From the NCBI GenBank assembly GCA_027604685.1, contig JADHYX010000040.1:1-64000 (forward strand): DNA of 64,000 bases, written 5' to 3'. A program made the position numbers and the translations under genes. Below, piece after piece: positions 22,074-35,116 of this stretch; position 1 is the first letter of the stretch; every line of letters begins with the position of its first letter. This DNA is from Lobulomyces angularis (taxonomy: Eukaryota > Chytridiomycota > Chytridiomycetes > Lobulomycetales > Lobulomycetaceae). The notes beneath the pieces are model-generated. The model did no database searches, was not told where the DNA came from, and saw only the letters and a program-made list of their open reading frames with translations.

Positions 22074-24792
22074 ATGGGTATGTTTTTTTTTTTTTACTAC
22101 ACATCTACTTTAACGTTTTTTATTTTTTACTACTCATCTACTTTAACGTTTTTTATTTTACGGGTCATCATTTCATTAAAATTCTATTCTAAGACGTTTT
22201 ATTTTATTAATTTTTTTTTTTTATTCTTTTAGCTACATTTGAAGTTGACTACGGTGATATAGACGGAGATGGTGATATTGATCAAGAATTAGATATCTAT
22301 GGTGACGTTTATAAAGACGAAGAGGAGCCTGAAGCTCCTGTGTCAGGCGAAGTTAATAACTCGAACAGTTATCAACAGCAATTTGATCAGCAACAGCCTC
22401 CTCCAAAAAATGAACTTTCACAAGATGATTCGGCTGCGAATTCTAATTTACCTGCTAATACTGATGCTGGTATCCTGGATCCAAATAAAAATGACCACGG
22501 GTTTGTGACAAAAAAAAATTATTTACTACTTAAAGAGCGTTACTTGAGCGAACTTTTCTGTAGCTTGTTAGATTTAGTGCGAGCTATTAACGTTAATTAT
22601 ATAGAGCGGTAAACTTATTCATTCTACTTTAAATCTACACACAAGTTCAGTAACGTTTTTTCGGATACACTTAAATTTTATATAGAGAATTTTCGTAGTC
22701 AATAGCTAAATATACTTAGTTACTTTCTATAGATCGAGATAGCTACGATAGGCAAAAAATACAAAAAGAAAACAATTTGAAAAATACATGGATCATTTAA
22801 CTTATTTATTATTTCTCTCTTTCTTCTGAATTTTTTTTATAACTTTAGATATTTAAGCATCTCTAATTAGTTTTTTTTTCCTTTCTTTTTTTATAGTAAA
22901 GTCTTTGTTGGTGGACTTAACTGGGAGACTACAGAGGGTTAGAATTTAAATATATGAATTTGTTAAATGGTTAAATTAAAATTAAAAAAAAAAAAAAAAA
23001 AAAACAAATTAAAAAAAAAATTTTTTTTTTTTTTTGTCACATTAAAAAAAAAAAAAAAAAAAAAATGCAATATGATAGAAAACCTACAAAATTATTTTAG
23101 TAAATTTGGTGTAGTAATAGATTGTGTAATTATGAGAGATCAGGCTACTGGTAGATCTAGAGGCTTTGGATTTTTGACCTTCGCTGAATCGAAAAGCATT
23201 GATGCTATTGTTAAACAAGATCATTATCTGGATGGAAAAATGGTACTTCGTTATATAAATTTATTTTAAGCTTTTAGATTGACCCGAAAAGAGCTGTTCC
23301 TAAGTTAGAGCAGGAAAAAACTGAAAAAATTTTTGTGGGTGGAGTCAGTCCTGAAGTTAATGAAGAGGAATTTAGTGACTACTTTAGTCAATTCGGGGGA
23401 GTTATTGATGCTACATTAATGATGGACAGGGATACCGGACGACCAAGAGGTTTCGGTTTTATTACATGTATGTTTTTTTTTTTTAGCTATATCGGTAATT
23501 TAACCTAATCTGAAGTTGAATCCTCTGAATGTGTTGATAGAGTTTTAACAAGGCAAGGATCTTTATACATTAAAGACAAATTGGTAAAAGTTTAAGAGAG
23601 CAGCCACTTTACTGATTATGTTCATAAATAGGTCGAAGTAAAGAGAGCTCAACCAAAAGGTGGCAGACAGGGTTTTCAAAATCAAGCCCCTATTGTTCCC
23701 GCAGCTCCATTGATTAATCCAATGATGATGGGTAATTTGTTTATTTTTTTATATAATTTTGATATTTTAAAGGGATGGGTGGTATGGGAATGATGGGAAA
23801 TATGGGTGGTATGGGAAACCTTGGAGGACTAATGGGTGGAATTGGCGGAATGGGCGGAATGATGGGAATGATGGGTGGTATGGGAAGAGGTAAGTTAAAA
23901 GTAAATGGATTCATAATGCTTTATTAAAGGGATGGGTAGAGGTATGGGTATGGGTATGGGTCCTGCTGGATTCAATCCAAACTTCAATAATAATTTTAAT
24001 AACAGTAATCCAATGAATAACAACCTTAATAATAATGTGGAGGATAACAATGACGACGATAACAAAGATGGTGATGATAAATCTCCGAGAAATCGTGGAA
24101 TGATGCCAAATCAAATGGGTTAGTAGAACTTTGCAGTTTTAATTAAATTTACATTTAGTTGGAGGCTATAATAGGCAACAACAGATGTTTGGCAATTTCA
24201 ACAGAGGATTTAACCCTGGAGGTTTTAACGGTGGATACATGAACCCACAAATGAATATGATGAGACAAAACATGATGATGAACATGGGGCGAAATCAGGG
24301 TGGTTATGGCCAAGGGAACTTTGGCGGACCAGGAAACTTTAACCCTAATGGGTTTAACAATGCTGGGTTTAACAATAATCAAGGGAACTTCAATAATAAT
24401 AACAACAACGAAGAGTCATTTGTAGATTCTGAAGAAGCAGATACAGATAACAAGAGAAAACCTTTTGATAAAGATAGGGATTCATCAGCAAAGCGAAGAA
24501 GAAGTAGAGATAGATCAAGAAACAGGTAATTAATCCGAAAAATTATTTAAGCATTCCTACGTTTGTTTTTCTAGGAGTAGAAGTAGATCAAGGTCTAGGG
24601 ATAGGGATAGCAAAAGAAATAGAGATAGAGACAGGTTCATTTGGAGACATATTTTATACTAATATTTTTAGATCCTCTAGAGGTAAAGATGGATCATCTT
24701 CTAAAAGAGATGGTGAAGGTTCTGATGATAGGGGTAGCAACGAAAGAAGAGGTGCTGGAAGAAGTAGACATCACCCTTATTCTAGGAGTTAA
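22074..24792 (+). CDS. hnRNP-type protein with two RRMs, Gly/Met-rich region and RS tail
   Basis: RNA-binding protein of the Hrp1/Musashi/DAZAP1 type. Exon 1 contributes only ATGG (22074-22077); intron 1 (22078-22232) joins it to 'TFEVDYGDIDGDGDIDQELD'. After a Gln/Pro/Asn linker and a long second intron (about 22501-22896), RRM1 begins with RNP2 'KVFVGGLNWET' and has RNP1 'RGFGFLTF'. RRM2 has RNP2 'KIFVGGVSPEV' and RNP1 'RGFGFITY'. Then comes a low-complexity Gly/Met region (MGGMGMMGNMGGMGN, 23774-23965), an Asn/Gly-rich prion-like stretch (24180-24410) and an arginine/serine tail (24480-24790) ending HHPYSRS. Likely a nuclear protein acting in mRNA 3' processing, splicing or export and able to condense; the exact orthologue is uncertain. 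If intron 2 is kept, the protein would stop before RRM1. Confidence 0.88.
22096..22161 (+). repeat. 33-bp tandem duplication inside intron 1 of the RRM gene
   Basis: Copy 1 is 22096-22128 and copy 2 is 22129-22161. They share ACTAC, CATCTACTTTAACG and TTTTTTATTTT, differing at one internal base and the last two. It lies wholly inside the intron after the four-base first coding exon. Confidence 0.85.
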
Positions 24793-25097
24793 GAAGAAAT
24801 CAAGTTTTGCATTTTATAAAGTACTGTGTATGTAAATTTTTTCGGAAGGTGTTATAGTTTAATTTATTTAGTTTTATATAAAATTTTAATATATAAAAGT
24901 TTTCCTTAGTAAGTTTTCTTTAGAAATGAAATTATGGAGCTTTAAATTAGTAGTTTAAATAACCTCTTCTTAATAACAATAAACTAATAGATGGAATTGA
25001 AATTTTTTTTTAAGTGTGATTGGTTAAAAAATAATAATATAAAATTAAAATTAACATTTAAGGTTTTTTTTATAAAAAAAACTGTAGAAAATCAAAG
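24793..25097. other. Spacer between RRM and prominin-like genes
   Basis: 305 bp, AT-rich, both flanking genes on the + strand. It presumably holds the 3' UTR of the RRM gene and the promoter of the next. Nothing else recognised. Confidence 0.5.
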
Positions 25098-27996
25098 ATG
25101 GAAACAGTAGAAAATTTTCTTACACCAGAATTGCGCATCAAATTGATAAATTATACTGATGCTACATTAAGTTCAATGCAGCAACTTGCAAAAACAATTA
25201 TATCTTTAAAAAAGAACTTTCATGATGCCAGTGAACCATATCCTTTTTTTATTCCTGACTATCTTAATTTTGCGGTTTTAGCAGAAAAATACTATCACTA
25301 CTATACAGTAATTGAATAATATTATATTGCAATAATACTTAACATGTTTTTTTTTAGCCAATTATATTCTTATACTTATTATTGATTCTAACAATTTTGT
25401 CGATGATAGTAGTTTCGATTATGTATTGTTGCTGTGGACAGGTAATCCACTTTTCTAGTAAACTGCAAAAAATTTACTGCAGATAAAAAGGAATATACTA
25501 GATTTAGAAGAGCTGGTTACTCAAAATTCCAAAAAATTTATGCTTTACTGTTTTTTGTGTTGATATTTATTACTCAACTTATTGCAGTAGTGGGTGGATT
25601 CCTTGGAGCTTCAACTTTTTCTAGAGGTTGGTAAAAAGTAATAAATTTTTTAAAACCATTTTTTTTTAAGGTGTCGAATTTTCCAAATCAAGCATTTTAA
25701 CACTATCAAAAGACTACCAAACTTTCAAAATTGACAATTTGGATTCAGTCTTACACAAGACAGCAAATTCTCTGAAATCAAATCTTAAAGAAAACATCAA
25801 TTTAAACAATATCAGATCTCACATAGATGAATCAACCGAAAAGTTCTTCCTTGAAGTTCAAAATGCTGTAAAAAATGTTGGCGAAGTGTGTACAGATTTA
25901 AAGCAGGATTTAACTAAATTTCACGACGATGCCAATAAAGTAAACGAATTGACTTTATTGGTGAAATCACGTACATAGTGATTTTTTTTTATATTTAACA
26001 TAACTTCTTTTTTTAGGCTTGGACGAAATTGTGAAAAAAGTTTTTGAAATAAACGACATTCAGTCAGATACTAATGGAGGAAAGTTTAGACTTTTAGATG
26101 AATTTGAAATAAAAACAGGAGACCTTTTTAATACCATAGCAGATGTTGATGAAAAAATATTAAATATTAATAAGAAATTTTTAGAATATATAAGCGATTA
26201 CAATTTCAACGACATTAATAACATTATTACTTCAGATTTTGAAACATTAAATTCTTACATATCTGAAAATATGAAATCTGTAACAGAAGGTAACTTTAAT
26301 GTAACCTATAGCAATATTTTTACTAATAATCACATTTTTTTTTTGTAGAAATCACTACTTTAACCTTAGCAAAAATAGATTTTGATCACAATGCTTTAGT
26401 TAATTTGACTAATATTTTTATGCATTCAGCCAACGAAACTAAAAAAATTTTTTCAGATAACAATACTTTCACCAAATTTTTTAACTACATCAATGGAGTT
26501 AATTATGTTGCATTTTCTATTACACTGGCTCAGTTAATCTTTATAACTATTTTTATTGCCCGCTCCAAAATTGTGGCAGTAAGGAGGTAAAATATTTTAT
26601 AACATTTGCTGTATTTATTTATTCAATAGATGCACTTTATTATTCACGTTTTTTTGGTTGGTACTTTCACTATTGCTATTAGCATATTTAGCAATAGGAA
26701 CAACAATAAGTAATACTATTGTATATTGGACCAAAATCTTTAAATTCGAAAAAATAAAAAATAGGTGATGGTTGCCATTTCATTTATGAAAATAATTTGA
26801 ATACAATGGGTGATTCTTATTCTGGATTATGGAAAGGCATAAGGAGTGTTCTAGATGAGTGCTACTATGGAAACGATAATAAATCTTTTCAAAATACAGG
26901 ATTTGATGTGAAAAACTCAGTAGAAAGTGCCATTATTTTACAAGACTGGATGTTCCCAGCCAAAAAGTTTACGTTTAAGTATTTATTTTATAGAAAAACA
27001 ATTGTAATTAACGATTAATAGTGATGATATGCCAGGAATGACATATAAGTTTAAAACTATGTTGGGTGATTTCAATTCCCAAGACTTGGCACAGAACATT
27101 AACGAAGTTGTCAATACAAACTACTGGAAAACATTACCAGATGAGGAAGAAGTAAAAGCTATTAATGCTACGATAAATTCAACTGCTTTTCAATTACAAA
27201 ATGTGGGAACTATTTATGAATATTTTCCTAAACTTACTGGGGCTGATGATGTAATTCGAATTAATTTTTTCTTTGTAATCTTGCTTTTAGATAAGAATTA
27301 GTTTTGTTAAGGATGTTTTATCGAATCAAAAAGCTTATTTGAACTCAAGATTAAACACTGTGATTGATGAAATTAAACAATCCTTAATTATGCAGAAGAA
27401 TTTGAACACAGAGTTCATTGAAATTACCAAAAAGTTCAATGGCTTGAAAGTAAATATATATATTTTACAACGAAATTTGAAACTAAAAAAAATTTTTAAT
27501 ACAGAATCTGCTTTATAAATTGAATGAAGAAAATAAAGTACTAAGTGATTTAGAATTAATAAAAAATTCGGCGTATGCAAAGGTATTTTTCAAATTTAAC
27601 AGAATATTTTGATTTATTGATTTAAAATTTAAGCTTTTAAATACCTTACCAACTTTGAGGTTAGATGCGCTTAAAAACTCCTCAATAAGTCCTCAGCAAA
27701 TACTGAATAAGGGGTTAACTTGTAAAGTTGTCAGTGAAGATTTATTTGCAGTTCAGAGTAGCGTTTGCAATGTTATGCTGTAATATAGCAAAAGCAAAAA
27801 TTTAATAATTTTTTTTGTATTTAGAAACGGAGTGGACTATCTCTGGTTTGCGTTAATGATAATTTGTTTTAATGGATTGTTTTCCATTCCTATTTATGTC
27901 ACTGCTTCAAATCATTTAGCAGACCTAAAAAAGGTTAAGGCAAATTTAGTTGAAAAGCCGTCAAAAAAAAAAAGCAAAAAATTATCAAAAAAATAA
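25098..27996 (+). CDS. Prominin-like five-TM membrane protein
   Basis: About 800-residue membrane protein from many exons. Order: N-terminal region of about 75 residues; TM1 'IIFLYLLLILTILSMIVVS' followed by a Cys cluster YCCCGQ; TM2 'IYALLFFVLIFITQLIAVVG'; a large helical loop of about 300 residues (25670-26470) without cysteines apart from 'EVCTDL'; TM3 'VAFSITLAQLIFITIFIA'; TM4 'LLFTFFWLVLSLLLLAYLAI'; a second large loop (26760-27830) with GC, DECYYG, TCK and SVCN cysteines; TM5 'LWFALMIICFNGLFSIPIYV'; and a basic tail ending KKSKKLSKK. A five-TM layout with a Cys-rich patch after TM1 and two large extracellular loops is that of prominin (CD133), a cholesterol-binding protein of membrane protrusions and cilia. 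No signal peptide is seen before TM1, unlike animal prominins. Family assignment rests on topology and the Cys patch, not on a search. Confidence 0.65.
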
Positions 27997-28207
27997 TTTT
28001 ACTTAATTCTATTTTTTTTTATTGTATTTTATTCTTAATTTTGTAGATTTTTATAATTTTATTGCATAACCATTAAAAACCAGTAATTCTTTTATAAACT
28101 TTCATTTTTAAAAATATTTTTTAAAATAAAAAAAAATATGAAAATTATGCCAATCAAAGAAAAAAAATAAAATTAATTTAATTTAGTTAATTTTTTATTT
28201 TGTTTAA

Positions 28208-28934
28208 ATGGGTTGCTCTCCATCAAAAAATGAAAATAATCAAATAAAAAAAAGCACAACCGAAGATCAAAAAATAGTTGACCCCAACATTGATGCAGAT
28301 ATTATTAGGGTAATTGGTGTTCTTTTAAGTTGTATTAACATAATAATTTTTAGGTTTTTAATAAAATAGATATAAATAAATCAGGTAATTTAACATTAGA
28401 TAAAATAGATTTTTTAAAACAACATGACTTTTTTTAGGAAATATATCTTTAAGTGAAGTAGATTTTGTGATAAATGACATTTTACCAGGTTTCAATTTTG
28501 ACAGAAAAACAGTTGTTTTGGCTTATAAGGCTGCTGATGTTGACCAATCTGGCGAAATTGAATTAAACGAATTCAAAAGACTGATCCAATTATTACAGAT
28601 TTATTCTAAATTCAATAAACTTTTTGAGAAATTAGATAAAAATCATGACAAAAAAATAAGTTTTGAAGAGTTTAAGGAAGGTATTATTAATATCATAATA
28701 TTGTCAATCTTGATAAAATTATAAAAAAGGACACAAAATAATTGGAATGAAGACTACACATTCAAAAAAATTATTTGAAGAATACAAACTTATAGATGTG
28801 GACAACAGTGGATACATACAATTTGATGAGGTAAATAAGGATTAATATAAAATATAATCATTAATAAATATTCGCGCTAGCTCTGTTTGTATTTGGCCAA
28901 AAAGTATTATGTAGAAGCAAAATTGGCTCAATAG
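28208..28934 (+). CDS. Four-EF-hand calcium-binding protein with N-terminal acylation motif
   Basis: Starts MGCSPSK, a candidate N-myristoylation (Gly2) plus palmitoylation (Cys3) site, so probably held on a membrane. Four canonical EF loops: DINKSGNISLSE, DVDQSGEIELNE, DKNHDKKISFEE and DVDNSGYIQFDE. The last small exon, 28881-28934 after intron 28831-28880, gives LCLYLAKKYYVEAKLAQ and the stop. A plain ORF reading misses it, but the paralogue at 55515-56590 has the equivalent FTLFMAKQ segment. Dually acylated EF-hand proteins of this kind (for example trypanosome flagellar calflagins) sit in the flagellar membrane. Given TPPP next door, a flagellar role is plausible but inferred. Confidence 0.85.
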
Positions 28935-29375
28935 GGAAAATTTTTTGTTAATTTTCAGTTTTACATTTAGTTTTTTTAAAAAATTTAAATTATCTCTACT
29001 TAAAATGGTTGTATTTTAATTAATATTCAATAACATCTAGTGCTAAAATTTTTGAAAAATATATTTCATATTTTTTATTTCAGAACCTGTTGTCCAGAGT
29101 TAAAAAAAAAAAAGTTGTCATTTCTATGTTTTTCTTCTAGGTTAAACAATCTTATGACAAATTTATTCTAGAATTTAAATTATTGTTCTGAAATTTCCAC
29201 AAGCTACTAGAATCAACTGCCTATTTTGGGAATTTTTTATTTTTAGCTTTGTTGTTCTGATTCTAGAAACTTAAATCACTTATAAAAAGAGCAAAAAGAA
29301 ACATGTGAAAAGATCATTAAGTAAAAAAAAAAATAACTTATTACTAAAATCTTTAAAAAAAAAAATCTAATCGAA
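28935..29375. other. Spacer upstream of TPPP
   Basis: 441 bp, AT-rich, no gene seen. It should contain the 3' UTR of the EF-hand gene and the promoter of TPPP. Confidence 0.5.
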
Positions 29376-30543
29376 ATGGCAACTGTACAAGATCTTTACG
29401 AAATATTTGAATCATTCTGCTCATTTGGTTCCACCAGAAATCTAGCTACTGGTTCTAATGACATGTTAAATGGAGTTACCATGGATGTAAGTACCCAAAA
29501 AAATGAATCATAATTAAGTTTGTTTCTTAAAAACAATTTTAGAACCAAAAATTCAGTAAATTTGCAAAAGACTGCAAAATTGTTGATGGCAAAAAAATTA
29601 CTACAACTGACTGTGATATCCTCTTTAACAAAGTAAAAGCAAAGGGTGCTAGAAGATTAGATTTTGAAGGATTCCAAACTGCTTTTCAACAATTAGCTGA
29701 TAAAAAATACCCAGGTAGAAATCCAAAGGAAGCTTATGATACTTTGTTAAACCACATTGTTGATAAGGGTCCAATCGCTCGTGGAACCGTAAGTCTAAGA
29801 ATGGCCAAAAAATTAAATAAAGTACTGTTTTTTAATAGATCACTGAAGCAAATGGTGTCTATGACAAATTAACAAACACTAATTTATACACTGGTAGCCA
29901 CAAGGAAAGATTTGATGAATCTGGAGTTGGTAAAGGTGCTGCTGGACGTCAAATGATTGACAGTACCACTGCGAACTTAAGCCAACTAGTCAACAGAAAT
30001 ACCAATTCCAACGTTCCTAATAACACTTACTGTGGTACTCCAGTTGCTGCAAAAAAGAGAGGCACCACTGCAATTGTAACTGCAAGCACTGAAAGTTTAG
30101 GTAAAGAACAATAAAATTTTTATGAGATTTATTAAAAATTGCTAATTTTTTTATTAAAAAAGAAATCAAAGCACAACCAAAGTTAAAAAAGGCAGATGTG
30201 CACAACTCCAACTCCTCTTTGAAAAGTTCAAATACTTCACTTGCAACAAAATCTACCACCAATGTTTCAAAATCAAATTCCAGCTTAAACAAACCAACTA
30301 CTTCCACTAAAACTTTTACTACTAGTGTATGTATTCCTAATTGTGTTGTAATATAACATTAAAATCCAATTTTAATTATAGAAACCAAGTGGTTCAGTTT
30401 TTGATCGCTTAACTGATGTTAAGGGTTACACTGGTGCACACAAAGAAAGATTTAACAGTGATGGAACTGGTAAAGGGATCTCTGGTAGAACCTACAACAA
30501 TGAAGGAGGTAAACAATTGTCCTCAATGGTTAGCAGAAGTTAA
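29376..30543 (+). CDS. TPPP: TPPP/p25alpha family protein with duplicated C-terminal module
   Basis: Tubulin polymerisation-promoting protein family, which bundles microtubules and tracks with flagella/cilia across eukaryotes. Start 29376: '[13 protein letters not shown]' and '[20 protein letters not shown]' form the p25alpha core, followed by '[20 protein letters not shown]'. The conserved C-terminal module '[20 protein letters not shown]' with ESGVGKG comes next. A Ser/Thr/Asn/Lys linker leads to a second copy of that module, '[20 protein letters not shown]' with SDGTGKG, before the end SSMVSRS. Animal TPPPs have one such module. The linker contains SKSNSSLNK, also found in the EF-hand protein at 55515. 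Exons are joined by short introns. Flagellated fungi keep TPPP while non-flagellated fungi have lost it, so this gene supports a zoosporic organism. Confidence 0.92.
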
Positions 30544-31053
30544 ATTAGAACATCAAATTGTTTTTTTTAATGGATGCCTTTTTTTAAACAATATACCAAC
30601 AAAAATACCCTATTTTATTAGATAGAATTTTTTAAAATAAAAATTTTATAAAACAGAAAATTATCTTCTTTCCTTTTTTTAACTAAAAACTCTGAGCATC
30701 AAAAAAAAAAAATAAGAAAAAAATTGGTTTTTATTAAAGAAACTTGCCACAATAAAGTAGAAATAAAAGCAATAATTAAAAATATTTGTTATCATACATT
30801 AAATGTAATAAAATAAAATATATTGTGTTTAAAATTCGTAAGGTGTTCAAATTTATTTAAATTTTTTTATAATATTTAAAGTTTATCTTTTTGACTGTGA
30901 GTTATTAACCAAAAAGAAAAAATAATAACCTAAAAAATAATTTATTTTTAAATATTATTAAAGATCTGAATAAAATAAAAATAAAAAAAAAAAACCATAT
31001 GCTGGTAGAAACTAGTATGAGTAAAAGAAAATTATTTTTTTTTAAGTGATTCT
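30544..31053. other. Convergent 3' spacer between TPPP and Rab8
   Basis: 510 bp, very AT-rich with many poly(A) runs and AATAAA-like words on both strands. It probably contains both 3' UTRs. No gene recognised. Confidence 0.5.
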
Positions 31054-32495
<1,442 letters not shown>

Positions 32496-34586
32496 ATGCG
32501 ATCAAAGAACTTTATATTTTTACTTCAAATAGTGTTTTGCTTAATTATTTTGAAGATCGGAATAATTTTAAATGAGAAGGAAATTATAGAAAAAAATGAA
32601 AAATTTTTTTCTTTTAGGTTAAAATCATCAAGCGTAACAACCAACTTCAAATATTTAATAAATTTTCCAACAACTTTAAATAACAAGAGGAGATTGAAAA
32701 TGAATAACGCCTACACTCATTCTGATGAGTTAAAGATTGAGAGCAACGTGTATTCATCTTCTTTTCGCTGGAACAAAAAAGAAACAAAACTTGAACTAAT
32801 CTGGTATGCAAATTAATTTATTTTGCTTCAATACAACGAAAAATTTAAAGGAAAAAAAAAAAAAAAAAAACAACGATTTTTAAACTTTGCAAACAAATCT
32901 TTATATTATTTAAGGGATGCTATTCTTAGAATATATAGATTAGATATACTAACGGAAAGAACAAACTTTGATAATTTAAATCTTGACACTTACTATTTGA
33001 AAAATAACGTAAATGATACCACACCTAATATTCAAGCAGTTGATAATTTTAGAAAAAAAAGACCAGTGCAAAACTATTATATATTAAATGGATACTTGCA
33101 AAGTCCTAGAACCCAGAAACAAATAATCTTATTACCAGAAGAAGTCAGCAGTGAAACATCTGATTCGGTGAAAAACTGTGAAATAACTTTGGTAAAAATA
33201 TTTTACTACTTTCTGGATTTAGTAATTAATGATCATCGATTTTTTTAGGCGACTCATTTATCGATAATGGATTTGCATAATCTTGAATCTATAACTTATT
33301 ACTGGACTGGACCAATTTCCGCTGCTAGTAATATAGAATATTTTTAATTCTTAAGACTTATCCATTTTTTACAATTCCTTACTTTGAAGTCTACATTAAT
33401 GATCCCAATGAATTAAAAAATGCTGAAAAGTTTTTGTTAGCTTATCACCAAAAGTTTGAGGAACTGAGAAGGGCTAGAGTTGATATGCATATATTATTGG
33501 GAAAAAAATTTACAGATTTTTTAAGAAGCAAAGTTGATAAGGAACATCCATACGATTTTTTGTATCCAATAAACTCATTAAAAAACCTGGCGGTTTCCCA
33601 AAGCAAAACTGAATTAATTTTAGTGATGGACAGTCAGTACTTGCCTTCTAAAGATTTTTATGCAAAAACTTGTGGAAAAATGGATTTCATGAATAGAAAT
33701 TTAAAAATGAGACCAACTTTATATATTATACCAGCATTTGAGTTTCCAATATGGAATAAGAATAATGACTTTTTGGAAGTATCAGAAAGTTTAGATAGTC
33801 AGTCAAAATTAGAAAAAAGTTTTGAATTTAATGATTTTTTTTCTATTTGTTCCAAATCAAATTTGGTGCCTGAAGGTATTAAAATTTTTATTGAAATTGT
33901 TTTAAATTGTTCATGATCAATCATTTTTTAGGCAGCTTTGGTTTAAAAAGAAATCATAAAAAAGGTGGCTATCCAACCGTCAGCAACAAGGACGCTGAAA
34001 AGTGGTGCAAAGGAGGCATAAATCATCCAGTAAAATAAAAAAATTTACTTTTTTTTATCTTCAAAATTCAATAAAATTTTTTCTTTCAAAAAAAAGAACT
34101 GGCTACAATTATCAAAAAATAACGCACAATTGAATTACCCTAAGTGGATGAAAAGTGTTAAACCATATCAAATTCGATTAGATTTAAATAGCCTAAAAGT
34201 ATTTGAGCCAACCTGGTTAGGGGCAAAATCACAAATTCCCAGTATTATATAGAATTTTAAAAAATTCCAATTTTAATTTTAATTTTTTTTTTTTAGTTTT
34301 TGATGAAAGATTTTTAGGAGGACCATATTCTAGACGACCAGTGATTATTGATTCAGCATTTATGAATTATCAACTGATGGTGCTGGATGAGGTATTTCTA
34401 ATAAAAAGACGGCATATAAAGGAAAGTAGAAACGAGGGAGGACTGCAACTTGAAATCGTAAGAGACATACTACAGTCAACATTGAGTGATTTTCAAAGCA
34501 GGAATAAAGAAAGATATGGTAGAAACTTTAGATTTAAACGACTAGTTTTTGGTGGAGATTTGTTTTACAATGAAGGATTTTATTAG
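32496..34586 (+). CDS. GT49 (LARGE/B4GAT1-like) type II glycosyltransferase, DxD degenerate
   Basis: Start 32496 gives a type II signal anchor 'FIFLLQIVFCLIILKIGIIL', as in Golgi glycosyltransferases. The lumenal part holds 'LHNLESITYYWTGPISAASN', 'FFTIPYFEVYINDPNEL', 'YPINSLKNLAVSQSKTELIL' then VMDSQYLPS, 'RPTLYIIPAFEFP', 'HKKGGYPTVSNKDAEKW', 'FEPTWLG', 'FDERFLGG' and a last exon 'NYQLMVLDEVFLIKRRHI'. The order YPxNxLxNxA, then LxxDxDxxPS, then YEPxxxG and DERFxG is that of family GT49 (LARGE, B4GAT1). The metal-binding DxD is here DSQ, so metal binding and catalysis are doubtful or altered. Assignment from motifs only; first exons (32496-33240) are poorly conserved and their splicing is approximate. 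Confidence 0.65.
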
Positions 34587-35116
34587 TTTGAAGTTATTGG
34601 AATTGTCACATTCACTATAAATTTTTTATATTTTTTTTTAATAGAATTGTATTTAGAGTTTAGAGAGCCAAACTGAAATAATTAACTTCAGCAAATTTTC
34701 TTGTTTGTTAAAGAGTTAAAGGTCTGTAGCAAATGGCATATTATTTTTCAACGTTTCTTTTTCCTTTCTTTAATTAATTTTGATCCAACAAAATGAAACT
34801 GCTTTTGTAATATGTCGGTCAATTAGTTAGCGATAAATATTTTTGAAAACTTCACAGGCTCTTTATGATAACCCAGACTATTAATTAGTTTAGTGTCAAA
34901 ACTGTATCAGTTCAGTTTTGGTTTAGTTTCAACCTTCCTAATTTGTAAGTTAATCCAGTTGTGTGAACTTTAAGTTAAAGTTGTCAAATTTAGCGTTACT
35001 CATTGTACTGGATAGCTTTTCAGCTGGATTTTATGAAATGCACATGAAGGTGCCTATTGTGCCCTACTTTTTGAAAATGTAATGGAGAGTTTATGCATTA
35101 GATACTTGCCAGTGGA

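Noticed and set aside
22967..23269. Open frame with a Lys/Phe-rich start ahead of RRM1
   Set aside because: The Lys/Phe-rich part is translated intron poly(A)/poly(T); only the part from about 23086 is true RRM1 exon.
23911..24382. Minus-strand frames rich in Ile/Val/His/Thr
   Set aside because: Antisense of the Gly/Met/Asn-rich region of the RRM protein.
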